In this document: one piece after another, positions 57,096 through 64,000 of the stretch | How the letters are laid out: the number at the start of each line of letters is the position of its first letter | Position numbering within the stretch: position 1 is the stretch's first letter | Assembly: GCA_944320305.1 (NCBI GenBank) | Contig: CALUGW010000004.1 | Location: 62,001-126,000 of the forward strand | From: an uncultured Prevotella sp. | GTDB lineage: Bacteria > Bacteroidota > Bacteroidia > Bacteroidales > Bacteroidaceae | Direction of reading: 5' to 3' | DNA length: 64,000 bases | Program-made: the position numbers and the translations under genes | Notes under the pieces: model-generated | The model's input: only the letters and a program-made list of their open reading frames with translations | Told to the model about the DNA's origin: nothing | Database searches by the model: none

Positions 57096-58775
57096 ATGCA
57101 GAAGAAGAATCTTGTGTTACTGTCAGCCGCCTCAGCGCTGCTGCTGACATCGTGCTCAAAGCTCGGGCCACTCACGGCCGACAACTTCACCGTGGTGCCG
57201 AACCCGATGGAGAGCCACGCCGGACAGGTGCCCGTGACCATCAACGGCGCATTCCCCGAGAAATACATGAAGAAGAAGGCCGTCGTGACCGTAACCCCCG
57301 AGCTGCGCTACGGCAACGGGCAGGTGGCCCGCGGCACCAGCGCCACATTCCAGGGTGAGAAAGTTGAGGGCAACGACCAGACCATATCATACCAGGTGGG
57401 CGGCAACTACACAATGAAGTCCAACTTCAAGTATGCGCCCGAGATGCAGAAGAGCGAGCTTTACCTCACATTCGACGCGCGCATAGGCAAGAAGCAGAAG
57501 GAGGTGCCGGCCGTCAAGGTGGCCAACGGAATCATCGCCACCTCAGAGCTGGCCGGGCGCACGGTGAAGAACGCGCAGGCCTGCATAGCCCCCGACTCGT
57601 TCCGCCGCGTGACAGAGGCGCGCCAGGTGGCCAACGTCAAGTTCCTCATCCAGCAGGCCAACCTGCGCAAGAGCGAGCTGAAGAACAACTCCGTGACAGA
57701 GTTCGTGGAGCTGCTCAAGAAGATCAACGCCGACAAGGAGGGACTCAACCTGAGCAACGTGGAAATATCGGCCTACGCCTCGCCCGACGGCGGCGTGGAG
57801 CTGAACGACAAGCTGGCAAGCAAGCGCCAGCAGAACACGGAGAAGTATGTCAACGAGCAGCTCAAGGCCACCAACAACCAGGACGCCAACGTTGACGCCA
57901 AATACACCGCCCAGGACTGGGAGGGATTCCAGGAGCTTGTGCAGGCGTCCAACATCCAGGACAAGGACGTGATCCTGCGCGTGCTCTCGATGTACAAAGA
58001 CCCCGAGGAGCGCGAGCAGCAGATCAAGAACATGAGCGCGGGCTTCCGCGAGCTGGCCGACGGCATTCTGCCGCAGCTGCGCCGCGCCCGCATGACCATC
58101 AACTACGAGGTGATCGGCCGCGACGACGAGCAGATCATGGCGCAGTATCAGGCCGACCCCAAGCAGCTCAGCGTTGAGGAGCTTCTCTACGCCGCCACAC
58201 TGCAGGACGGAGCCGACGCCCAGGAGCAGATCTACAAGACAACCGCCGAGGTCTATCCCAACGACTGCCGCGCGTTCAACAACGTGGCTGCCATAGAATA
58301 CACCAAGGGCAACTATGCCGAGGCGCAGAACTGGCTGAAGAAGGCGCTGGCCATAGACCCCGCCTGCAGTGAGGCTAACGCAAACCTGGGCCTGCTGGCC
58401 CTCCAGGCCGGCGACGCTCAGACCGCCGAGACCTACATAGCCAAGGCGTCGAGCGCCAACGGACTGGCCGAGGTGGTGGGCAACCTGCACCTCGCGCAGG
58501 GCAACTACGCCCAGGCCGAGCAGGACTTCGCCAAGGTCAACTCCAACAGCGCGGCCCTCGCCCAGATTCTCAACAAGAACTACTCTGCCGCAACCAACAC
58601 GCTGGCCAACATCAAGAACGGCGACGCCATGACCGACTATCTGCGCGCCATCCTGCTGGCACGCCAGGGCAACAACGCCGAGGCCGCCACCGCTCTGCGC
58701 AGCGCCGTGGCCAAGGACGCCTCGCTGGCACAGTATGCGGCCAACGACCTGGAGCTTGCCAACGTGAGCAAGTGA
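57096..58775 (+). CDS. Lipoprotein with OmpA-like and TPR domains
   Basis: 559 aa from ATG 57096. Lipobox LLLTSC (Cys20). N-terminal beta domains (about 25-180) are followed by an OmpA-like peptidoglycan-binding region (ISAYASPDGGVELNDKLASKRQQNTEKYV, about 250-275). TPR units lie from about residue 380 (AFNNVAAIEYTKGNYAEAQNWLKKALAIDP). This suggests an outer-membrane lipoprotein touching peptidoglycan and partner proteins. The exact role is unknown. Followed by the TlpA-like lipoprotein gene. Confidence 0.85.
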   Translation: MQKKNLVLLSAASALLLTSCSKLGPLTADNFTVVPNPMESHAGQVPVTINGAFPEKYMKKKAVVTVTPELRYGNGQVARGTSATFQGEKVEGNDQTISYQVGGNYTMKSNFKYAPEMQKSELYLTFDARIGKKQKEVPAVKVANGIIATSELAGRTVKNAQACIAPDSFRRVTEARQVANVKFLIQQANLRKSELKNNSVTEFVELLKKINADKEGLNLSNVEISAYASPDGGVELNDKLASKRQQNTEKYVNEQLKATNNQDANVDAKYTAQDWEGFQELVQASNIQDKDVILRVLSMYKDPEEREQQIKNMSAGFRELADGILPQLRRARMTINYEVIGRDDEQIMAQYQADPKQLSVEELLYAATLQDGADAQEQIYKTTAEVYPNDCRAFNNVAAIEYTKGNYAEAQNWLKKALAIDPACSEANANLGLLALQAGDAQTAETYIAKASSANGLAEVVGNLHLAQGNYAQAEQDFAKVNSNSAALAQILNKNYSAATNTLANIKNGDAMTDYLRAILLARQGNNAEAATALRSAVAKDASLAQYAANDLELANVSK

Positions 58776-58832
58776 TGAGGCGGAGACCACACATTGTTTA
58801 ATAAAGGACAGACAGAAGCAGAGGGACGGGCA

Positions 58833-59969
58833 ATGAGAAATGCCGAACGGACACCACGGCCGCACACCGGCGGCGCAGCCACAGCGGCGCGCCGCGGCAC
58901 AGCGGGCCGGCGCCGGGGGCGGCTTTTCTCATTGCCGCGCCCTCTTTCTTTTCTATCGCCACTGAGGCCGGCGCTGCTCGCCGCCGCCGTCAGCCTCCTG
59001 TCGGCGTGCGGCACCGAGGGCGGCACATTCCGCATAGAGGGCCGCTTCCGCAACCTCAACCGCGGCGAGTTCTACGTCTACAGCCCCGACGGAGGCACCG
59101 ACGGGCGCGACACGATAACCATTGCCGACGGACGCTTCTCCTACGAGGTGCCGCTGACGTCGCGGGCCACGTTCATTCTGATCTTCCCCAACTTCTCGCG
59201 GCAGGCCGTCTTCGGCGAGCGGGGCAAGACCGCGACGATAAAAGCCGACGCCTCGCACCTGCGCGAGATGGAAGTGGGCGGCACCGACGACAACGAGCTG
59301 ATGACCGAGTTCCGCCTGATGTCCAACCGCCTGTCGCCGCCGGAGGTGAAGAAAGCCGTCGCAGACTTTGTGGCGGAGCACCCTGAGTCGCCGGTGAGCT
59401 TCTATCTCGTGAACAGCAGCTTCATCGATGTGGCCGACCCCGACTATCAGACAGCCGCCCGCCTGCTCTCGCTGATGCACAAGGCCGACCCCGGGAACGG
59501 CCGCCTGGAGCTGCTGCTCAAGCAGACAAACGTGCTCAAGGCATCGTCGGCAGGCTCGGCGCTGCCGCAGTTCTCGGCCAAAGACATCGACGGCCGCGCC
59601 GTCGGCCGAGCCTCGCTCGGCGGCAAGGCCAACGTGGTCTACGTCTGGTCAACATGGAGCTACGAGAGCCAGAGCGTGCAGCGCAGGCTCCGCCAGCTCA
59701 AGAAGAAATACGGCAGCAGGCTCGGCGTGGTGGGCATAAGCATCGACGCAAGCCCGGAGAACTGCCGCGGCTACCTCCGCACGGACTCACTGCCGTGGCC
59801 CGTCGTGTGCGACGGGCGGATGTGGGACACGCCGCTGCTGTCGGCATTCGGACTGGCCACAGTGCCCGGCAGCATCGTGGCCGACGCCTCAGGGCGCATC
59901 GTAGCCCGCAACCTTGACTACCGCCGCCTGGAGGAGCAGCTCGAGAAGATGCTCGGCGACGGCAAATAA
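58833..59969 (+). CDS. DUF4369/TlpA-like lipoprotein lacking the catalytic cysteines
   Basis: 378 aa from ATG 58833, the first ATG. Lipobox LLSAC at Cys59 after an unusually long basic N-terminus, so the true start may be later. DUF4369 (FRIEGRFRNLNRGEFYVYSPD) is followed by a thioredoxin-like domain (LPQFSAKDIDGRAVGRASLGGKANVVYVWSTW...). The position of the WCxxC motif reads W275-S-Y-E-S279, so both redox cysteines are serine. The fold may serve binding rather than thiol exchange. Confidence 0.82.
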   Translation: MRNAERTPRPHTGGAATAARRGTAGRRRGRLFSLPRPLSFLSPLRPALLAAAVSLLSACGTEGGTFRIEGRFRNLNRGEFYVYSPDGGTDGRDTITIADGRFSYEVPLTSRATFILIFPNFSRQAVFGERGKTATIKADASHLREMEVGGTDDNELMTEFRLMSNRLSPPEVKKAVADFVAEHPESPVSFYLVNSSFIDVADPDYQTAARLLSLMHKADPGNGRLELLLKQTNVLKASSAGSALPQFSAKDIDGRAVGRASLGGKANVVYVWSTWSYESQSVQRRLRQLKKKYGSRLGVVGISIDASPENCRGYLRTDSLPWPVVCDGRMWDTPLLSAFGLATVPGSIVADASGRIVARNLDYRRLEEQLEKMLGDGK

Positions 59970-59980
59970 AGAAAAACACC

Positions 59981-61528
59981 ATGCTTGTAAAGACTTACTC
60001 AGCCGCCGTGACAGGCATCGAGGCCACCACCGTTACGGTGGAGGTCAGTATGTCGCGCGGCGTGCTGTTCCGCCTCACCGGACTGCCCGACAACGCCGTG
60101 CGCGAGAGCCACGACCGCATTGTGGCCGCGCTCAACAACACCGGGCTGGCCTTCCCCATCGCCGACACCACCGTCAACCTCGCCCCCGCCGACCTGCGCA
60201 AGGAGGGCAGCGGCTACGACCTGCCCCTCGCCGTGGGCGTCCTGGCCGCCGCCGGCAAGGTGCGCACAGACCTGCTCGGCTCATTCATGATGGTGGGCGA
60301 GCTGGGGCTGGACGGGCGGCTGCAGCCCGTCAGGGGCGCGCTGCCCATAGCCATAAAGGCCCGCGCTGAGAAGTTCAAGGGGCTGATAGTGCCCGCGCAG
60401 AACGTGCGCGAGGCCGCCGTGGTCAACCGCCTCGACGTCTACGGCATGGAGAGCATAACCGATGTCATCGCCTTTCTGGACGGCAGCGGCCAGTACAGCC
60501 CCACCGTCATCGACACCCGGGCCGAGTTCTACGCCCGCCAGAGCCGTTTCGACTTCGACTTTGCCGACGTGCGCGGCCAGCAGGGCGTCAAGCGCGCCCT
60601 CGAGGTGGCCGCCGCCGGAGGCCACAACCTCATAATGATAGGCCCGCCGGGCAGCGGCAAGTCGATGATGGCCAAGCGGCTGCCGTCCATACTGCCCCCG
60701 CTGTCGCTCGCCGAGAGCCTGGAGACGACACAGATACACAGCGTGGCGGGCAAGCTCAGCCGCGACACGTCGCTCATCTCGCAGCGTCCGTTCCGCGCAC
60801 CCCACCACACCATCTCGCCCGTGGCGCTCGTCGGCGGAGGCTCTTCGCCCCAGCCCGGCGAGATTTCCCTGGCCCACAACGGCGTGCTCTTCTGCGACGA
60901 GCTGCCCGAGTTCAACCGCAGCGTGCTCGAAGTGCTGCGCCAGCCGCTCGAAGACCGCCGCATAACAATCTCGCGGTCGAAGTATTCGGTGGAATATCCG
61001 TGCTCGTTCATGTTCGTGGCGTCGATGAACCCGTGCCCCTGCGGATACCATGGCGACCCAACGCACCGCTGCGTGTGCACGCCCGGACAAATCCAGCGCT
61101 ACATGAACAAGATCAGCGGGCCGCTGCTCGACCGCATAGACATACAGGTGGAGATAACCCCCGTGCCGTTCGACGACATATCAAAGGCGGAGCCGGGCGA
61201 GCCGAGCGCCGCCATCCGCGAGCGCGTGGTCAGGGCGCGCGGCATCCAGGAGCGGCGCTTTGCCGACAGCCCCGGCATCCACTGCAACGCCCAGATGTCG
61301 GAGCGGATGATACACCGCTTCGCCCAGCCCGACGCCGCCGGCATCGAGCTGCTGCGCGTGGCCATGAAGCGGCTCAGCCTGAGCGCGCGGGCTTACAACC
61401 GCATTCTCAAGGTGGCCCGCACCATTGCCGACCTGGCCGGCAGCGACAGTGTGCTGCCCGACCATCTGGCCGAGGCCATCGGCTACCGCAACCTCGACCG
61501 CGGCGACTGGGCCGAGCGCGGCTTCTGA
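59981..61528 (+). CDS. YifB/ComM family Mg-chelatase-like AAA+ ATPase
   Basis: 515 aa. N-terminal Lon-like domain (about residues 1-170) without an obvious protease dyad, then an AAA+ domain with Walker A GPPGSGKSMMAKRL and Walker B VLFCDELPEF. Next is a zinc-binding segment NPCPCGYHGDPTHRCVCT and the C-terminal Mg-chelatase region. ComM is a branch-migration helicase acting in natural transformation in Vibrio. Starts 11 nt after the TlpA-like gene. Confidence 0.93.
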   Translation: MLVKTYSAAVTGIEATTVTVEVSMSRGVLFRLTGLPDNAVRESHDRIVAALNNTGLAFPIADTTVNLAPADLRKEGSGYDLPLAVGVLAAAGKVRTDLLGSFMMVGELGLDGRLQPVRGALPIAIKARAEKFKGLIVPAQNVREAAVVNRLDVYGMESITDVIAFLDGSGQYSPTVIDTRAEFYARQSRFDFDFADVRGQQGVKRALEVAAAGGHNLIMIGPPGSGKSMMAKRLPSILPPLSLAESLETTQIHSVAGKLSRDTSLISQRPFRAPHHTISPVALVGGGSSPQPGEISLAHNGVLFCDELPEFNRSVLEVLRQPLEDRRITISRSKYSVEYPCSFMFVASMNPCPCGYHGDPTHRCVCTPGQIQRYMNKISGPLLDRIDIQVEITPVPFDDISKAEPGEPSAAIRERVVRARGIQERRFADSPGIHCNAQMSERMIHRFAQPDAAGIELLRVAMKRLSLSARAYNRILKVARTIADLAGSDSVLPDHLAEAIGYRNLDRGDWAERGF

Positions 61529-61547
61529 CGCGATTCCGCACCGGCCA

Positions 61548-61606
61548 CATTAGGCTTCTGTCTGGTCCATGCGCATCCGCATGGCAGGCAGAAGCCTAAT
61601 GGCTTT
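61548..61606 (+). terminator. Terminator after the yifB-like gene
   Basis: 13-bp outer stem CATTAGGCTTCTG / CAGAAGCCTAATG enclosing a second hairpin CCATGCG/CGCATGG, followed by GCTTTTC. Confidence 0.75.
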
Positions 61607-61671
61607 TCAGGGCCAAAGCCCCGCCCGCCGCCCCCACGGCGGCAGATGAGCGGACAAAAAAGAACGTCCTA

Positions 61672-61751
61672 TATGCAAAAATATACAGAAAAAGCTTGCG
61701 AAATCCCTCGTTTTTGTATATCTTTGCAGTCCGATGGTATAAATATACAAA
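61672..61751 (+). promoter_or_regulatory. argR promoter with three ARG-box-like sites
   Basis: Promoter TTG (61696-61698), 20 nt, TATCTTTG (61719-61726). Scored against the 18-bp ARG-box consensus WNTGAATWWWWATTCANW, 61672-61689 and 61734-61751 each match 13 of 16 fixed positions, and 61713-61730, over the -7 box, matches 12. This suggests autoregulation, with the caution that the region is AT-rich. Confidence 0.5.
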
Positions 61752-61753
61752 AC

Positions 61754-62230
61754 ATGAAGGCAAAGAAAAACCGGCTGGACACGCTGAGAATGATAATATC
61801 GAGCCAAGAGCTGGGCAGCCAGGAGGAGCTGCTGGAAGCCCTGAAGAAAGAGGGCTTCTCGCTGACACAGGCCACGCTGAGCCGCGACCTGAAGCAGATG
61901 AAAGTGGCCAAGGCCGCCACAATGAGCGGCGAATACGTATATGTGCTGCCCAACGTGACGATGTACCGCCGCGTGAGCACTCCGGCGCAAATCAAGGAAA
62001 TGATGCAGGTGCCGGGCTTCCTGTCGATACACTTCTCGGGCAACATGGGCGTGATAAAGACCCGCCCTGGCTACGCCAGCAGCATAGCCTACAACATCGA
62101 CAGCAGCAACATCCCCTACATCCTCGGCACAATAGCCGGCGACGACACCATCTTCATCGTCATCAAGGAAGGCTCCACCGAGCGCGACGTGGTGACGGCC
62201 CTGAGCGCGGTGGTGCCAAACATGAAATGA
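61754..62230 (+). CDS. argR: Arginine repressor ArgR
   Basis: 158 aa from ATG 61754 (MKAKKNRLDTLRMIIS); the frame is open upstream through the promoter and operators, which I reject. Winged HTH SQEELLEALKKEGFSLTQATLSRDLKQMKV is followed by an oligomerisation and arginine-binding domain with ILGTIAGDDTIFIV. It represses arginine genes when arginine binds. It heads argR - GNAT - argG, the usual Bacteroidales order. Confidence 0.95.
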   Translation: MKAKKNRLDTLRMIISSQELGSQEELLEALKKEGFSLTQATLSRDLKQMKVAKAATMSGEYVYVLPNVTMYRRVSTPAQIKEMMQVPGFLSIHFSGNMGVIKTRPGYASSIAYNIDSSNIPYILGTIAGDDTIFIVIKEGSTERDVVTALSAVVPNMK

Positions 62231-62247
62231 CAAAGACATTCTGAACA

Positions 62248-62817
62248 ATGGAAGAGATAAAGGTTATGGTGGCCGACGCCGGCCACGAGGTCTACGTCGA
62301 CACCATTCTGGAGACCATGGCGGCGGCGGCAAAGGTGCGCGGCACAGGCATCGCCAAGCGCACACACGAGTACATCACCACTAAAATGAAGGAGGGCAAG
62401 GCCGTCATAGCGCTCTGCGGCGACAGGTTCGCGGGCTTCAGCTACATCGAGACATGGGGCAACAAGGAGTATGTCACCACCTCGGGACTCATCGTAAGCC
62501 CCGAATACCGCAACATGGGCGTGGCCAAGCGCATCAAGGACCTTACGTTCTCGCTGGCCCGCACGCGCTGGCCCAAGGCCAAGATATTCAGCCTGACAAG
62601 CGGCTCGGCGGTGATGAAGATGAACACACAGCTGGGCTACCTGCCCGTGACGTTCGCCGACCTGACCGACGACGAGGCCTTCTGGCGCGGCTGCGAGGGC
62701 TGCATCAACGTCGATGTGCTCAAGCGCACCGGCCGCCGCTACTGCATCTGCACCGGAATGCTCTACGACCCGGCCGACCATCCGGGCGAGAAGCCGCCTG
62801 TTGAAATTAAGAATTAA
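62248..62817 (+). CDS. GNAT-family N-acyltransferase in the arginine operon
   Basis: 189 aa. Acetyl-CoA-fold features are SPEYRNMGVAKRIKDLTF (motif A) and IFSLTSGSAVMKMNTQLGY. It sits 17 nt after argR and precedes argG. In Bacteroidales a GNAT at this place is conserved and is a good candidate for the first acylation step (N-acyl-glutamate synthase) of the pathway. This is inference; the protein is not a close match to ArgA by eye. The C-terminus ends in AT-rich repeat sequence (EIKN). Confidence 0.82.
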   Translation: MEEIKVMVADAGHEVYVDTILETMAAAAKVRGTGIAKRTHEYITTKMKEGKAVIALCGDRFAGFSYIETWGNKEYVTTSGLIVSPEYRNMGVAKRIKDLTFSLARTRWPKAKIFSLTSGSAVMKMNTQLGYLPVTFADLTDDEAFWRGCEGCINVDVLKRTGRRYCICTGMLYDPADHPGEKPPVEIKN

Positions 62818-62848
62818 AAATTAAGAGTTAAAAATTAAGAGTTAAGAA
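62806..62848. repeat. AT-rich heptamer tract between the GNAT gene and argG
   Basis: GAAATTAAGAATTAAAAATTAAGAG-type heptamers (about six steps). The reverse complement of the 16991-17055 tract type. Confidence 0.65.
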
Positions 62849-62890
62849 AGTATGTGGCGTTGGCAGGGCTTGCGGCAGGGCGTGGCTCGC

Positions 62891-62957
62891 CGTTTCACGG
62901 TTCTCCCAGGACTCCCAAGACTCCTATGCCTCCCCAAACTCCAAAAAACAAAAAAAT
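62891..62957 (+). other. ACTCC-repeat leader before argG
   Basis: GACTCCCAAGACTCCTATG then CCTCCCCAAACTCC followed by A-rich sequence up to ATG 62958. The same arrangement, ACTCCTATGATTCCCAAGAC then TCC and an A-rich stretch, precedes recX at 42758-42796. Confidence 0.5.
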
Positions 62958-64000
62958 ATGGCAAAAAAGAAAGTTGTGGTGGCCTTCTCCGGCGGACTGG
63001 ACACCTCTTACACAGTGATGAAGCTGGCCAACGACGGCTACGACGTGTATGCCGCCTGCGCCAACACGGGCGGCTTCAGCCCCGAACAGCTCAAGAAAAA
63101 CGAGGAGAACGCCTACAAGCTGGGCGCGGTACAGTACGCCACGCTCGACGTGACGCACGAGTACTACGAGCGCTCGCTGAAGTATATGATCTTCGGCAAC
63201 GTGCTCCGCAACAACTGCTACCCCATCTCGGTAAGCTCCGAGCGCATCTTCCAGGCCATAGCCATAGCACGCTACGCCAACGAGATAGGCGCCGACGCCA
63301 TCGCCCACGGCTCCACCGGGGCCGGCAACGACCAGATACGCTTCGACATGACATTCCTCGTGATGGCACCCGGAGTGGAGATCATCACCCTCACACGCGA
63401 CCACGCGCTGAGCCGCAAGGAGGAGGTTGACTACCTCAACGCCCACGGCTTCAGCGCCGACTTCGCCAAGCTGAAGTACTCCTACAACGTGGGCATCTGG
63501 GGAACGAGCATCTGCGGCGGCGAGCTTCTCGACCCGGCGCAGGGCCTGCCGGAGGAAGCCTACCTCAAGCACGTGACCAAGAGCGGCGAGGAGGAGCTGC
63601 GCATAACCTTCGAGAAGGGCGAGATTGCGGCCGTCAACGGCGAGAAGTTCGCCGACAAGGTGGCCGCCATACAGCGCATCGAGGAGATTGGCGCAGCCTA
63701 TGCCATAGGCCGCGACTGCAACGTTGGCGACACGATAATAGGCATCAAGGGCCGTGTGGGCTTCGAGGCCGCCGCCCCCAAGCTCATCATCGAGGCCCAC
63801 CGGCTGCTGGAGAAGTCCACGCTGAGCAAGTGGCAGCAGTATTGGAAGGACCAGGTGGCCAACTGGTACGGAATGTTCCTGCACGAGAGCCAGTACCTGG
63901 AGCCTGTCATGCCCGACATCGAGGCCATGCTCACCTCGTCGCAGCGCAACGTCAACGGCACGGCCATACTGAAGCTGCGCCCCCTGGGCTTCGAGACCGT
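62958..64000 (+). CDS. argG: Argininosuccinate synthase, 3' end outside the window
   Basis: The first 347 residues are visible from ATG 62958 (MAKKKVVVAFSGGLDTSYTVMKLA). The PP-loop SGGLDTS, STGAGNDQIRF and KLKYSYNVGIWGTSI are present. It joins citrulline (or its acylated form in this pathway) with aspartate using ATP. The sequence has the shorter, Bacteroidetes-type variant features (VKKSGEEELRITFEKGE-like insert). Truncated by the window end. Confidence 0.95.
   Translation, partial: MAKKKVVVAFSGGLDTSYTVMKLANDGYDVYAACANTGGFSPEQLKKNEENAYKLGAVQYATLDVTHEYYERSLKYMIFGNVLRNNCYPISVSSERIFQAIAIARYANEIGADAIAHGSTGAGNDQIRFDMTFLVMAPGVEIITLTRDHALSRKEEVDYLNAHGFSADFAKLKYSYNVGIWGTSICGGELLDPAQGLPEEAYLKHVTKSGEEELRITFEKGEIAAVNGEKFADKVAAIQRIEEIGAAYAIGRDCNVGDTIIGIKGRVGFEAAAPKLIIEAHRLLEKSTLSKWQQYWKDQVANWYGMFLHESQYLEPVMPDIEAMLTSSQRNVNGTAILKLRPLGFET

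Noticed and set aside
61646-61753. Upstream extension of ArgR
   Set aside because: The extension reads through the -33/-7 promoter and ARG-box-like sites. ATG 61754 gives the standard 158-aa repressor.

Overview
The window looks like chromosomal DNA from a high-GC member of the Bacteroidales (Prevotellaceae/Muribaculaceae-like). This rests on three things. Family-specific genes are present: a succinylornithine-type carbamoyltransferase, DUF6242, DUF6089, DUF6080, DUF4834, an archaeal-type short Psd, and secreted proteins ending in the tail YNLSGQRV...GLYIVNGKKVIIK. Many genes are preceded by the Bacteroidetes promoter (TTG, about 20 nt, TAnnTTTG). Classical Shine-Dalgarno sites are largely absent. 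No rRNA, tRNA, transposase, prophage or CRISPR array was recognised. GC content was judged by eye, not computed.

Layout. 1-3241: end of a UbiA-type phosphoribosyltransferase, a HAD phosphatase, a DUF6080 membrane protein and a convergent GT2 glycosyltransferase. 3906-6317 (minus): phospholipid operon psd - pssA - DUF4834, interrupted by a type II toxin-antitoxin pair. 6459-10931: dnaE, trxA and a small acidic protein. 11735-16867 (minus): proB, proA, argF' and a GH43-like secreted protein. 17043-19387 (minus): XRE-cupin regulator and acyl-CoA synthetase. 22951-31202: envelope-biogenesis cluster DUF6242 - DUF6089 - uppS - bamA - three OmpH/Skp-like genes - murI, then an alcohol dehydrogenase. 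32958-38668: related secreted multidomain proteins, one frameshifted. 38887-47174: HAD hydrolase, clostripain lipoprotein, ribD, prmC, recX, comF-like, pyrE, SRPBCC protein, argH and a lipoprotein. 47740-55468: anSME-like radical SAM enzyme, ComEA-like protein, NSS transporter, VanZ, CYTH, a 47-aa membrane protein, prfB and a long-chain acyl-CoA synthetase. 56326-64000: a second toxin-antitoxin pair, a TPR/OmpA lipoprotein, a TlpA-like lipoprotein without catalytic cysteines, yifB/comM, then argR - GNAT - argG (cut by the window end).

Two layers of structure are not explained by ordinary annotation. (1) Six intergenic loci carry arrays of degenerate 22-nt units ending in GGCCYAT or a variant. 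The arrays fall into three pairs; within a pair the flanking 100-200 nt are also homologous. I do not recognise this element. (2) A transcription unit made of promoter, long leader with a G tract, secreted protein, 57-60 aa KPEV peptide and terminator exists twice in opposite orientation (about 22065-19571 minus; 36090-38792 plus). The two copies have near-identical 3' ends. One has a -1 frameshift at an A6 tract, and the 3' UTR of one is complementary to the 5' leader of the other over 21 of 22 nt.

Arginine and proline synthesis is scattered over four places (proBA-argF', argH, argR-GNAT-argG). The argR promoter carries ARG-box-like sites.
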